A stretch of DNA of 64,000 nt from Aequorivita lipolytica (GCF_007997135.1 NZ_VORU01000003.1:124001-188000); one strand, 5' to 3'; shown: positions 26,150 through 35,520, numbered from the stretch's first letter. Notes: a model not told the origin generated them from the letters alone. Made by a program: numbers and translations.

Positions 26150-26198
26150 AGTTATTAAATTTAATTTTATTGTTTAAAATATTAGGTTTTTAATTTTA

Positions 26199-27962
26199 TC
26201 AGTTCTTTTTGAAAATTAAAGTATCTTCAATTTGACCTTGGCTATTTCGGGTGATAAATGTTACTGAGGTAGATGTGTATTGAAGGGCTTTGTATTCATC
26301 ATCATCTGCACCATCTAAAGGACTGTCCATATCAAATTCAAAATTTAATTCTTGGCCGTCCACCGTTACAATCCATATTCCGTCTACATTTTCTGATCCA
26401 TTTGTGGCCAGAATAGTTTGATTGCCAAAGAAGGTAAAATCATAGCCGGAATAATCTGAAGTTTCATCATCACCATCAACTAAATACTTTTCAATATACC
26501 AAGTACCCGATTGTAGAATATCACGAAGTTCCTGTGGATCTGGACCACCTCCACCGCCGCCATTTGGCTCTCGCCCGAAATTAAGCTTGTCTGTTCCGCT
26601 TCCGCCACCACTCTCGTCAGAAAGGCGGATAATGCTTTGCGTGGCTTCCAATACATCCCAATCATCGTTCAATTCATCAAAATTATCGTTAGTACCTGTT
26701 TCAAAATTTAGAATAAAATCTAAATTACCGCTATCAACTTCAGCGGTCCAAAAACCATTTATTGTATTGTTGCTGCTTGTAGCAATTGCAGAACCATTTC
26801 TTAAAAATGAAAATTCATATTCATTGAAATTTGCAGTGAGGTCAGTCCCATTTTCCTCCAGCAAATTCACGAACCAGCTTCCTGTGCTCAAGTTTTCTAT
26901 GAAAAGGTTTAGTTCCGTATTGTTCCCGCCGGTATTTGGAGTACGGCCAAACGTTAAATAATCTGTGCTACCATCACTTCCGCTGATGTGTTTCAGCTTA
27001 ATAATTTCTGCGGTTGCTTCAAGTATTTCCCAATCTTCATCAAGCTCGTCCAAAGGCGTATTTGTTCCGAAGAAAATATCGAATTTAAAATCGTCTCCAA
27101 GTGCCCAAGTTCCAGGCACATTTGTTCCAGATTTTACAGCTTGTGCCGTTCCATCCATAGCGAAGCTAAATTCATAGCCAGCATAATTATCGGTTTCATC
27201 ATAATCATCAAAAAAGTATTCAATGTACCAAAGCCCAGTTGTTAAATCTTCTTCAAATTGTGAAATATCTATAGGGTCGGTATTGGTATTTGCCACGCAA
27301 TCGGCTATCAAAGTTTGTAATTGCTGATTGCTGTTCATTTCCGCAGTTGACCCATCGGCAAGAATTACTGAAATTGGGAAATCCAAACTAATAAAATCAT
27401 TCGGCCCCAAACCTTGCAGAAAGCTGAAAAGCTCTAAATCACTATTCACAACAACAGTCCCAGTTTGTTGTTGATCTGAATTGTACGTGAAAAAAGAAAT
27501 GGGATATACAAAATCCAAACATCCAATTTCAACATCATTTGTGCCACAAGTGGCGGCAAAAGCATCCAATTCGCTTTGGTTGTTTACAACTACTTGTGTA
27601 AAATCAAACAGCTCCAGGGTAATTGGAAACGTTATTTCTAAAGTATCAGTATCGTTGGGAAACTGATTGAAAATTAGCTGTATCAACAAAATATCTTCGG
27701 GAGTGTTAATTGTAATTTGTTGTCCGTTTGCAACAACCGTAATCGGGAGCACTACAGAAGCACAACCATTTCCGTCAATTATATCATCGTAACTGCCCGG
27801 ATTTTGAGACGTGCGCAACAACAAACCCGTTAATGGTGAATTTGCTGTTATAGTATCGGCAGGCGTTTCGTCTATATATTCTTTTTCTTCTTTTTGACAA
27901 GAAAAAAAAGTAATGCTCATTAAAAGCAAAACGAAATATTGGAGAAAGTATATTTTTTTCAC
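26199..27962 (-). CDS. Lipoprotein with two N-terminal units and three copies of the repeated domain
   Basis: 587 residues. Lipobox ITFFSCQKE (Cys22). Residues ~45-215 hold two related units with the pattern LPITVxxxGQ...FPITLELFDFTQVVVNNQSEL and VYPISFFTYNSDQQQTG...DFPISVILADG, each ending near a TC or DC pair. Three copies of the Trp-DDxDET-GYxF-GxW-DELxDDW domain follow (~235-345, 355-465, 480-587); the last is the most diverged and ends in TSVTFITRNSQGQ instead of the SGGNGG block. Homologous to 24000-25508. It is divergent from the sigma-factor gene across a 105-base spacer and may belong to its regulon. Function unknown. Confidence 0.75.
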   Translation of the reverse strand: MKKIYFLQYFVLLLMSITFFSCQKEEKEYIDETPADTITANSPLTGLLLRTSQNPGSYDDIIDGNGCASVVLPITVVANGQQITINTPEDILLIQLIFNQFPNDTDTLEITFPITLELFDFTQVVVNNQSELDAFAATCGTNDVEIGCLDFVYPISFFTYNSDQQQTGTVVVNSDLELFSFLQGLGPNDFISLDFPISVILADGSTAEMNSNQQLQTLIADCVANTNTDPIDISQFEEDLTTGLWYIEYFFDDYDETDNYAGYEFSFAMDGTAQAVKSGTNVPGTWALGDDFKFDIFFGTNTPLDELDEDWEILEATAEIIKLKHISGSDGSTDYLTFGRTPNTGGNNTELNLFIENLSTGSWFVNLLEENGTDLTANFNEYEFSFLRNGSAIATSSNNTINGFWTAEVDSGNLDFILNFETGTNDNFDELNDDWDVLEATQSIIRLSDESGGGSGTDKLNFGREPNGGGGGGPDPQELRDILQSGTWYIEKYLVDGDDETSDYSGYDFTFFGNQTILATNGSENVDGIWIVTVDGQELNFEFDMDSPLDGADDDEYKALQYTSTSVTFITRNSQGQIEDTLIFKKN

Positions 27963-28010
27963 ACTAAATATGTTGAGTGGTTTATATTAATAACAAATAA
28001 ATTAAAATTT

Positions 28011-28022
28011 ACCCTACCCTAC
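28011..28022. promoter_or_regulatory. ACCCTACCCTAC motif in the divergent lipoprotein/sigma spacer
   Basis: Two overlapping ACCCTAC units lie 46 bases before the sigma-factor ATG. The reverse-complement core GGTAGGGTAA sits between the sigma and fecR genes (28585-28594), and a third copy is at 25558. Position and recurrence suggest a local regulatory site; its nature is not known. Confidence 0.35.
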
Positions 28023-28067
28023 AAGTTGAAAAACTTTTAAATATATTTGAAGCCGTCAACCACGTTT

Positions 28068-28577
28068 ATGAAAGAGCCTGAAAATGTTTGTAACGAAAAT
28101 ACATTCAACCGTCTTTATGAAACTCATGGAAAACCGGTTTGGCGTTTTATCTATTTTAAATGTGGCGATGGAGCGCAAGCTGATGATTTGGTTCAGGAAG
28201 CTTTCATAAAATTGTGGCAAAACTGCGCAAAGATAACGAAAGAAAAAGCAAAATCATTTTTATATACCGTCTGCAACAATGCTTTTTTAAACGAAGTTGC
28301 GCATAAAAAAGTGGTTTTGAAACACGCCAAAATTCAAACCGACCACACAAATTTCCAGTCCCCGGAGTTTTTGATGGAAGAAGCCCAATTTCACGAAAAG
28401 CTTAAAAATTCACTTGAAAACCTTACCGAAGCCCAACGCACCGCTTTTCTACTAAATAGAATCGAGGGAAAGAAATATGCTGAAATCGCGGAAATGTTGA
28501 ACATTTCGGTGAAAGCAGTGGAAAAACGAATGAGCCAAGCTTTGGGAAAGCTTCGGAAAGAAATTGGAAATATTTAA
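28068..28577 (+). CDS. ECF-type RNA polymerase sigma factor
   Basis: 169 residues from the ATG at 28068; the frame is also open from a TTG at 28047, which is less likely. Region 2 is seen in FNRLYETHGKPVWRFIYFKC with GAQADDLVQEAFIKLWQN (the -10-recognition helix), and region 4 in LTEAQRTAFLLNRIEGKKYAEIAEMLNISVKAVEKRMSQAL, a helix-turn-helix for the -35-type element. It is followed by fecR and a TonB receptor with an N-terminal STN domain, the standard cell-surface signalling trio: receptor occupancy is passed through FecR to release sigma. Confidence 0.93.
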   Translation: MKEPENVCNENTFNRLYETHGKPVWRFIYFKCGDGAQADDLVQEAFIKLWQNCAKITKEKAKSFLYTVCNNAFLNEVAHKKVVLKHAKIQTDHTNFQSPEFLMEEAQFHEKLKNSLENLTEAQRTAFLLNRIEGKKYAEIAEMLNISVKAVEKRMSQALGKLRKEIGNI

Positions 28578-28617
28578 ATTTTAAGGTAGGGTAACACGCA
28601 CTTCGGCTGTTTTACCT

Positions 28618-29544
28618 ATGAATACAAAGAAAATGGAGAAAGATTACTTATTGCACAAATGGCTCAACAACGAAGCCACTCCTGAAGAACTGGAACAATT
28701 AAAAACAGATCCGGAGTATGCATCGTATGTTCAGATTGCCGCTGCCAGTTCGGGTTTTGAGCTTCCCAAAATGGACAGCGAAGCAAACTTTGAAGCCATT
28801 TCAAACAAAATAAAACCAGTCCATCAATTACACAAACCCAATATTTTTTCAGTTGTTTGGAAAGTTGCCGCAGTATTTGCGGTTTTGCTCGCTGGCTATT
28901 ATTACATTTCTATTTTAGACACTTCAGTGAAAACTGAAATCGCGCAGACCGAAACTTTTTCATTGCCTGATAATTCTAAAGTCGTACTAAACGCAGGTTC
29001 AAAAATCACATACAATAAAAAAAACTGGTCCAATTCACGTGAGCTTTCTTTGGATGGCGAAGCTTACTTTAAGGTGACAAAAGGAAATAAATTCAGCGTA
29101 AAAACCGTTGAAGGTACCGTTAGTGTTTTGGGAACACAGTTTAATGTTTCTGCAAGAGATGGGCTTTTTGCGGTTGCCTGTTACGAAGGTTTGGTGAGTG
29201 TTGCTTTCAACGATACACTTTTAAAAGTGCCCGCTGGTAGCAAAATACAGATTGAAAACGGAAAGTTGGTGATAAACGAAGCTGCCGAAAACCCTTCACC
29301 TGTATGGCTTGCCGACGAAAGCAATTTTGAAAACGCACCGCTATCACTAGTAATAAAAGAAGTTGAAAGACAATACCCGATTAAGGTTACTTTGGAAGAT
29401 ATTGATTCCGAAAAAAGATTTACCGGCAGCTTTACCCACGAAAATCTTGACCTTGCCTTAAAAGCAATCTGTGAGCCACTACAATTGAACTATAAAATAA
29501 ATAAAAACGGAGCCGTAAGCATTCATGCCAAAAATAGCAAGTAG
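28618..29544 (+). CDS. FecR-type anti-sigma regulator
   Basis: 308 residues. An N-terminal cytoplasmic segment (LLHKWLNNEATPEELEQLK) binds sigma in this family. One membrane helix at ~78-100 (VVWKVAAVFAVLLAGYYYI) leads to the FecR domain (TFSLPDNSKVVLNAGSKI, GEAYFKV, VEGTVSVLGTQFNVSA) and a C-terminal STN-like contact domain (PLSLVIKEVERQYPIKVTLED, FTGSFTHENLDLALKAICEPL). It overlaps the TonB-receptor start by 20 bases, which suggests translational coupling. Role: transmits the receptor state across the inner membrane to the ECF sigma factor. Confidence 0.92.
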   Translation: MNTKKMEKDYLLHKWLNNEATPEELEQLKTDPEYASYVQIAAASSGFELPKMDSEANFEAISNKIKPVHQLHKPNIFSVVWKVAAVFAVLLAGYYYISILDTSVKTEIAQTETFSLPDNSKVVLNAGSKITYNKKNWSNSRELSLDGEAYFKVTKGNKFSVKTVEGTVSVLGTQFNVSARDGLFAVACYEGLVSVAFNDTLLKVPAGSKIQIENGKLVINEAAENPSPVWLADESNFENAPLSLVIKEVERQYPIKVTLEDIDSEKRFTGSFTHENLDLALKAICEPLQLNYKINKNGAVSIHAKNSK

Positions 29545-32086
29545 CTACAAAATCATCCTTTTCCTTTTAGTTTTCTGTGCATTTGGAGCGAAATCCGTAG
29601 CGCAGGAAACTGATGAAACCACACTCTTGGCCTATTTAAAATCTTTGGAAAAGGAACACAATGTTCGGTTTTCGTACGTTCTCAAAGAAGTGGAACAAGT
29701 TACACTGAAGCCACTGTCAAATGGGAACAATTCCATAGAAAATGTGCTTTCCCATCTTCAGCAGAACACGCCTTTACTTTACCACCGCATCAACGAACGC
29801 TATATCACCATTACTTCCAAAGAAAACGAAGGCAGTCTTTGTGGGCGGATTATAGATTTTGAAACCCAGTTGCCGTTGGAAGGCGCAACTATTATTTCAG
29901 AAAACAACTCATTCAATACAATCTCAAATGCGGAAGGTTTTTTCTATATCCCTTTGCAATATAAAAATGCAAACTACACGGTTTCGTTTGTTGGCTATAC
30001 TTCAATCAGAAAAAACACTTCAAGCTTATCAAGCGATTGTCCGGGACTGCTTTTAATTCCTTCGGTTTCTGAATTGGAAGCCGTGATGATCCAAAATATT
30101 TTTACTAAAGGGATCAACAAAAATTTGGATGGATCCATTATAATTTCTGCTCAAAATTTCGGCCTTTTGCCAGGGCAGGTGGAAAACGATGTACTGCAGA
30201 TTGTGCAAACTCTTCCCGGGGTGAAAAGTGTGGATGAAACTATTTCAAACATAAACATTCGAGGCGGAACGCATGATGAAAACCTATTGCTTTGGGACGA
30301 TATAAAAATGTATCAAAGCGGACACTTTTTCGGGTTAATTTCGGCTGTAAATCCAGATATTACCAAAAGCATAACGATTTATAAAAACGGGACAAATATT
30401 CGTTATGGCGAAGGAGTTTCGGGTGTTATCGATATGCGTTCAAAAAATAAAATTTCATCAGAAACCGAAGCAGGAATTGGATTCAATTTGATAAACGGCA
30501 ACGGGTTCTTGGATATTCCCATTTCGGAAAAACTCGGTATTCAAGTTGCCGCCAGAAAATCCATCAATCATCTTTGGGAATCTCCCATTTATAAAAATTA
30601 CACCAAACGTATTTTTCAGGACAGTGAAATTTCAAATATTGAAAACAGTGAAAATAACGTCGCAATCACTACCGATGAAAATTTCAGTTTTTACGATTTC
30701 AGTACCAAATTGCTGTGGGATATTTCAGAAAAGGACAAAGTGCGAATCAACTTTTTGACGATAGACAATTCCTTGGATTTCACTGAAACTTTGGAAACCA
30801 ATTTCCAATCAAAAACTAGTGAACTTGACCAACGAAGTTTGCTGGGAGGCGTTTCGTGGAACCGACTGTGGAATGATAAAATTGAGACTACCGCTTTGGC
30901 CTACGGCACCTATTATTTGCTGGATGCCATCCATAAAGACATTTTCACTACCCAAGAACAAATACAAAAAAACGAAGTTTTGGAAACTGGCGTTAAACTT
31001 GACGCAAGCATCGGGCTATCGCAAACTTTAAAGCTTCAAACTGGGTATCATTTTTCAGAAATAGGTATTGCGAACACACAGGATGTAAATCTACCACGAT
31101 TTCGCGATTATGAAAAGAACGTACTTCGAACCCATGCGCTTTTTGCGGGATTGAATTATGTTTCCAACAATCAAAAAACCTTTGTTTTTGGAGGTGTGCG
31201 TGGAAATTATTTTTCGAAGTTTGAAGAAATTTTATTAGAACCGCGATTGAGTTTACATCAAAAATTTGGGAATGGTTTTGCGGTTGAGGTTTTGGGCGAA
31301 TTCAAAAGCCAAAGCATTTCACAAAGAATTGATTTTGAAAGTGATTTTCTCGGTATTGAAAAAAGAAGATGGATATTGGCTGACGAACAAAGCACACCCA
31401 TAATTAAAAGTAAACAAGCTTCCGCGGGACTTGTTTACAGCAAGAATGGACTTTTTATGAACGTGGAAGGATTTTATAAAATAGTGGAGGATATAAATAG
31501 TAATAACCAAGGGCTACAGAACCAGTTTCAATTTGTAAAAGCCATTGGAAATTATACGGTAAAAGGAGCCGAATTTGTGGTGAATAAAAAAACAAAATCG
31601 TTCAGCACGTGGCTGAGTTATATGTACAGTAAAAACGATTATGAATTTGAAAACCTCGAACCATCAACGTTTTCAAACAATCTGGATATTCAGCATTCCG
31701 CAACGATTGCAGGAAGTTATTCCTGGAATGCTTTGAAAGTTGCTTTAGGGCTGAATTGGCACAGTGGAAAACCCTATACAGTTCCGTTGGAAAATTTTGA
31801 AACAACCACGGAAGGTGGCGTAACAACTATTCAATTTGATGCTCCAAATAACCAGCGATTGCCAGATTATTTTCGTGCAGATCTTTCTGCAGAATATCTT
31901 TGGAAACTATCCCCAACTATTGATGCCAAAATAAATATTGCACTTTTGAACCTTTTGAATACCGAGAACACTATTAACATCCGCTATGCCTTGGCAAGGG
32001 ACGAAAACAATGAAATAACCGTAAATCAAATTGAGGAAATTTCTTTGGGAATTACACCAAACTTTTCGTTTCAGGTTTTATTTTAA
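29525..32086 (+). CDS. TonB-dependent transducer/receptor with STN domain
   Basis: 853 residues. Signal peptide (FLLVFCAFGAKSVAQ), then a short STN secretin/TonB domain (~30-98, LKSLEKEHNVRFSYVL), a carboxypeptidase-regulatory-like beta sandwich (~102-178, GRIIDFETQLPLEGATI), a plug (~200-290, LPGVKSVDETISNINIRGG) and a 22-strand-type outer-membrane barrel ending in FSFQVLF with a terminal aromatic residue. The STN domain marks it as a transducer acting on FecR. It imports an unknown ligand. No SusD partner is present, so it is not a standard polysaccharide locus; an iron complex or another small compound is possible. The divergent lipoproteins are candidate partners. Confidence 0.9.
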   Translation: MPKIASSYKIILFLLVFCAFGAKSVAQETDETTLLAYLKSLEKEHNVRFSYVLKEVEQVTLKPLSNGNNSIENVLSHLQQNTPLLYHRINERYITITSKENEGSLCGRIIDFETQLPLEGATIISENNSFNTISNAEGFFYIPLQYKNANYTVSFVGYTSIRKNTSSLSSDCPGLLLIPSVSELEAVMIQNIFTKGINKNLDGSIIISAQNFGLLPGQVENDVLQIVQTLPGVKSVDETISNINIRGGTHDENLLLWDDIKMYQSGHFFGLISAVNPDITKSITIYKNGTNIRYGEGVSGVIDMRSKNKISSETEAGIGFNLINGNGFLDIPISEKLGIQVAARKSINHLWESPIYKNYTKRIFQDSEISNIENSENNVAITTDENFSFYDFSTKLLWDISEKDKVRINFLTIDNSLDFTETLETNFQSKTSELDQRSLLGGVSWNRLWNDKIETTALAYGTYYLLDAIHKDIFTTQEQIQKNEVLETGVKLDASIGLSQTLKLQTGYHFSEIGIANTQDVNLPRFRDYEKNVLRTHALFAGLNYVSNNQKTFVFGGVRGNYFSKFEEILLEPRLSLHQKFGNGFAVEVLGEFKSQSISQRIDFESDFLGIEKRRWILADEQSTPIIKSKQASAGLVYSKNGLFMNVEGFYKIVEDINSNNQGLQNQFQFVKAIGNYTVKGAEFVVNKKTKSFSTWLSYMYSKNDYEFENLEPSTFSNNLDIQHSATIAGSYSWNALKVALGLNWHSGKPYTVPLENFETTTEGGVTTIQFDAPNNQRLPDYFRADLSAEYLWKLSPTIDAKINIALLNLLNTENTINIRYALARDENNEITVNQIEEISLGITPNFSFQVLF

Positions 32087-32089
32087 AAA

Positions 32090-33877
32090 CTACATCCGTT
32101 CCGGAACCTCTATTCCCAAAAGGGCAAAAGCACTTTTGATAACCTCTCCAACGGCTCTTGAAATTTTCACCCGGAACGCTTTTTCAGTTTCATTGTCAGT
32201 TGCCAAAATGGGCACGTTTTGGTAGAAACTGTTAAACTCCTTTACTAAATCGTATGTGTAATTTGCAATTAGCGCCGGACTGTAATTTTCCGCAGCCAAC
32301 TGAATAGTTTCAGGATATTGTTGAATCATTTTTATAAGTTCCTTTTCCTTGGGATGCATTTCGAAGGCTGTCAGGTCGAGTGCTCCCGAAGCTTCGGTAG
32401 TGACCTCTCCAGCTTTTCGGAGAATAGACTGAATCCGCGCATACGTATATTGAATAAACGGACCCGTATTTCCTTGAAAATCCACACTCTCTTCTGGGTT
32501 GAAAAGTATTCGTTTTTTGGGATCCACTTTTAGAATATAATATTTCAATGCTCCCAAACCGATCATTCGGTAAAGTTGCTCTTTTTCTTCTTTTGAAAAA
32601 TCATCGATCTTCCCCAGTTCTTCCGAAATAGTTCGGGCGGTTTCAGTCATTTGTGCAATCAAATCGTCAGCGTCAACAACGGTTCCCTCGCGGCTTTTCA
32701 TTTTTCCGGATGGCAGATCCACCATTCCGTAACTTAAATGAAATAGGTTCTTCGCCCAACTATAGCCCAGCTTTTTCAGAATTAAAAACAAAACCTTAAA
32801 ATGGTAATCCTGCTCGTTGCCCACGGTGTAAATCATTCCACCAACATCGGGATGATCTTTTACGCGCTGCACAGCAGTACCAATATCCTGCGTCATATAA
32901 ACCGCAGTGCCATCGCTTCGCAAAACAAGTTTTTCATCGAGGCCATCTTCAGTTAAATCGCACCAAACAGAGCCATCGTCTTTCATAAAAAAGACATCAT
33001 TTTTTATACCCTCGTCAATGATATCTTTTCCCAAAAGATAAGTATCACTTTCATAATAATAAAAATCAAAATCTACGCCTATGGATTTATATGTTTCCTC
33101 AAAACCCTTGTAAACCCAAGCGTTCATTTTTTTCCAAAGCGCTACAGTTTCTTCATCGCCAGCTTCCCATTTACGGAGCATTTCTTGGGCTTCAAGTATT
33201 AATGGCGCTTGTACTTTCGCTTCTTCTTCAGTTTTTCCTTCTTCTTTTAAAGCTTCAATTTGTTTTTTGTATTCTTTGTCGAATTTTACGTAATAATTAC
33301 CAACAAGCTTATCGCCTTTCAAATCAGTTGAATCCGGCGTTTCACCATTTCCGAATCTTTCCCAGGCAAGCATACTTTTACAAATATGAATTCCCCGGTC
33401 ATTAATTATTTGGGTTTTATAAACCTTTTTTCCCGCAGCTTTTTCAATTTCAGCAACGGAATAGCCGAGTAAAACATTTCGAACGTGACCTAAGTGCAGC
33501 GGTTTATTTGTGTTTGGCGAAGAATATTCAACCATCATAGCTTGTCCGTTTTGCTCCCCTTTTCCGAAAGTTGAAAAATCCTCAACCGAATTGAAAAAGT
33601 TCAAATAATACGAATCACTCAAAACAATATTCAAAAAACCCTGAACCACATTGAATTTTTCAATCTCCGAAACATTTTCGACCAAATAGTTGCCAATAGC
33701 TTCTCCAATCTGCACAGGATTTCCCTTAACTACACGGAGCATTGGGAAAACAACGGCAGTAATATCACCCTCAAAATCTTTGCGGGTGGGTTGTAATTCT
33801 ACCGTTTCCAAAGTAGCATTATAAATTGTTGAAACTGCCTTCTTTATTTCGGATTCTATTCTTTGCTGAAAATTCAT
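32090..33877 (-). CDS. argS: Arginyl-tRNA synthetase
   Basis: 595 residues, class Ia. HIGH motif in NTNKPLHLGHVRN (~125), the KMSKS equivalent KMKSREGTVVD (~390), an N-terminal additional domain for tRNA D-loop recognition and a C-terminal DALR anticodon domain (VKISRAVGEVIKSAFALLGI). It charges tRNA-Arg in the cytoplasm. Convergent with the TonB-receptor gene, only three bases apart. Inside the C-terminal part, GEVTTEASGALDLT is encoded by an in-frame palindromic element (32372-32410), sited just before the DALR domain where an extra loop is probably tolerated. Confidence 0.97.
   Translation of the reverse strand: MNFQQRIESEIKKAVSTIYNATLETVELQPTRKDFEGDITAVVFPMLRVVKGNPVQIGEAIGNYLVENVSEIEKFNVVQGFLNIVLSDSYYLNFFNSVEDFSTFGKGEQNGQAMMVEYSSPNTNKPLHLGHVRNVLLGYSVAEIEKAAGKKVYKTQIINDRGIHICKSMLAWERFGNGETPDSTDLKGDKLVGNYYVKFDKEYKKQIEALKEEGKTEEEAKVQAPLILEAQEMLRKWEAGDEETVALWKKMNAWVYKGFEETYKSIGVDFDFYYYESDTYLLGKDIIDEGIKNDVFFMKDDGSVWCDLTEDGLDEKLVLRSDGTAVYMTQDIGTAVQRVKDHPDVGGMIYTVGNEQDYHFKVLFLILKKLGYSWAKNLFHLSYGMVDLPSGKMKSREGTVVDADDLIAQMTETARTISEELGKIDDFSKEEKEQLYRMIGLGALKYYILKVDPKKRILFNPEESVDFQGNTGPFIQYTYARIQSILRKAGEVTTEASGALDLTAFEMHPKEKELIKMIQQYPETIQLAAENYSPALIANYTYDLVKEFNSFYQNVPILATDNETEKAFRVKISRAVGEVIKSAFALLGIEVPERM
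32372..32410. repeat. In-frame palindromic element inside argS
   Basis: AGGTC at the left faces GACCT at the right around a perfect inner CCGAAGCTTCGG. The left part (GTCAGGTCGAG) also matches the element inside trpF at 46845. Confidence 0.65.
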
Positions 33878-34038
33878 ACTATATTTTGGATGTGCTAATA
33901 TTTGTGAAGAAATTGATTTTTCAAATTAATCATTATTCGTTAGGCATTATTCATTCTAAAAGAGAACCCCTTCGCTGAAGCTTCAGAGTTCGAAGGCAAA
34001 GATACAAGTTTTTAAATTTGAAGTATTTCCAAATCACG

Positions 34039-34046
34039 TATCTTTA
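34039..34046 (+). promoter_or_regulatory. Putative -7 box TATCTTTA
   Basis: One mismatch to TAnnTTTG, 10 bases before the ATG at 34057, implying a very short leader. No clear -33 element was found. The rest of the 33878-34056 gap shows nothing recognisable. Confidence 0.35.
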
Positions 34047-34056
34047 AAGTAAAAAA

Positions 34057-34488
34057 ATGCTACTTCACGTATCCTATAATGACAAGGAAATAAGCCGGAA
34101 AATAGATACCGAACTCGGTAAACCATTTACAATAAGCGAACGTTTTAAAATGCGTGGCATCGGTTCTCCAAAATTAGTTCTTACAGAAAGCAGCATTCAA
34201 ATTAGCAATTTGATGAATCTGGACAATAATCGAAACGTATGCAATATTGAAATGCGACCGAAAGGTATTATTGTTGGTTTCCGAAGCAATTTGAATTCCT
34301 ATGCGCTCATCATTCCCTATTATAAATTGGTTCTTCATAAAGGCAAAGCAGAAGAATATTCTATTTATAAAGATGATTATTTTTTCAAAATTGAAGCGCG
34401 GGCAAAAGACAAATCCGTCCATAATTTTATGAAGAAATTGATGGAAGCAAAAAATGCCGCTACTCTCGACCGTTTGGAAGATCTTTAG
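34057..34488 (+). CDS. Conserved-looking protein of unknown function
   Basis: 143 residues, soluble, no signal peptide or membrane helix. Predominantly alternating beta strands (KLVLTESSIQISNL, NVCNIEMRPKGIIVGF, SYALIIPYYKLVL, YSIYKDDYFFKIEARA) followed by a C-terminal helix (SVHNFMKKLMEAKNAATLDRLEDL). The strand-rich body with a closing helix is reminiscent of PH-like folds, but this is only an impression. I do not recognise the family. It stands alone with its own probable promoter between argS and marC. Confidence 0.65.
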   Translation: MLLHVSYNDKEISRKIDTELGKPFTISERFKMRGIGSPKLVLTESSIQISNLMNLDNNRNVCNIEMRPKGIIVGFRSNLNSYALIIPYYKLVLHKGKAEEYSIYKDDYFFKIEARAKDKSVHNFMKKLMEAKNAATLDRLEDL

Positions 34489-34566
34489 CGCAACACAATT
34501 GTAAACTTAAATTAACTTTTCAGTAAACTTCAAATAGAAAAACCGTACGTCCTTTGCCAAAAAACT

Positions 34567-35199
34567 ATGGACATTTTTTTATATGTTTTTGCGGCACTAT
34601 TTTCAGTAATAAATCCTTTGGGAACTGTACCCGTATTTGTAGGTTTAACAAGTGATGAAAGCCCACAGGAGCGAAACAAAACTTCACTTTTGACCACGAT
34701 AAATGTGATCGTTATTTTAATCATTTCTTTCTTCGCTGGAACGTATTTATTGGCTTTCTTCGGAATAAGTTTGAATGCATTGCGGATTGCGGGCGGAATG
34801 ATAATCGTTACTTCGGGGTTTGCACTTTTGACGGGAACTTTTTCCAAACACAAAGGGATGAAGAACAAACGGGTTCAAAAAGATTTGGATAAACGCGAAA
34901 AGTTTTCGCTGACACCGCTCGCAATTCCGATGCTTGCAGGGCCTGGCTCAATTTCATTATTGATTACCTTTAACCAGAAATACCAAGGTTCGAATGATAT
35001 TATATTGGTTGTTTTGGCAGTATTAGCAGTTGGTTTGGCAACTTTTATTATTTTGAGAAGCTCTCATTACATAAGTAAATTTTTGGGTGCTTCGGGCATT
35101 AACGCTATTTCACGAATTGTTGGATTTATAGTAATTTCCATCGGCGTCGAATACATCAGCGCAGCTGTAATTTCTATTTTCAAAACAATAAATCTTTGA
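34567..35199 (+). CDS. MarC-family integral membrane protein
   Basis: 210 residues with six predicted membrane helices in two inverted halves. VINPLGTVPVFVGLT in helix one and PLAIPMLAGPGSISLLI in helix four are the paired NP/GPG motifs of the MarC/UPF0056 family in the inner membrane. The substrate is unknown; despite the name, the family is no longer thought to confer multiple antibiotic resistance. The gene is isolated, with a convergent small membrane-protein gene directly after it. Confidence 0.88.
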   Translation: MDIFLYVFAALFSVINPLGTVPVFVGLTSDESPQERNKTSLLTTINVIVILIISFFAGTYLLAFFGISLNALRIAGGMIIVTSGFALLTGTFSKHKGMKNKRVQKDLDKREKFSLTPLAIPMLAGPGSISLLITFNQKYQGSNDIILVVLAVLAVGLATFIILRSSHYISKFLGASGINAISRIVGFIVISIGVEYISAAVISIFKTINL

Positions 35200-35202
35200 A
35201 AA

Positions 35203-35409
35203 TCAGCGACGGTTTTTAAGGAGTGCGCCAGCTATAAGCGCCAAAACCCCAATGCCAATCATTCCTAAGGATTGATTGCTTAAACCTTCCTTCGCATTAA
35301 CTTCCAGTGGACCAATATCCAAGACTTGCTGCGGCACGAAGGCATTGTAAAGACCAAAAATAATTAAAACTACCCCCACAATAAGCAATACAATTTTTAA
35401 GATTTTCAT
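35203..35409 (-). CDS. Small two-helix membrane protein
   Basis: 68 residues from the ATG at 35409. The frame extends upstream to 35472, but the extra part is not membrane-protein-like and would lengthen the N-terminus before a normal start helix. Two hydrophobic helices (LKIVLLIVGVVLIIFGLYNAF and LGMIGIGVLALIAGALL) flank a short polar loop; the end is positively charged (KNRR). It resembles DUF3185-type proteins in size and layout, which I offer only as a possibility. Function unknown. Confidence 0.65.
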   Translation of the reverse strand: MKILKIVLLIVGVVLIIFGLYNAFVPQQVLDIGPLEVNAKEGLSNQSLGMIGIGVLALIAGALLKNRR

Positions 35410-35512
35410 GAATTTTGGATTTTGTTTGGTTGAAGTTTTAAAGATACCGTTTTGAAAAATAAAGCGAAGCATAAGTTAACGGGTTTTTAACCTCTGTTTA
35501 TTTATTATAAAT

Positions 35513-35520
35513 TATCTTTA
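35513..35520 (+). promoter_or_regulatory. Putative -7 box TATCTTTA
   Basis: One mismatch to TAnnTTTG, 15 bases before the TTG start at 35536. Confidence 0.35.

Noticed and set aside
27963-28067. TTG at 28047 as the sigma-factor start
   Set aside because: The ATG at 28068 lies just before the conserved region 2 and needs no unusual start; the extra seven residues are not conserved-looking.
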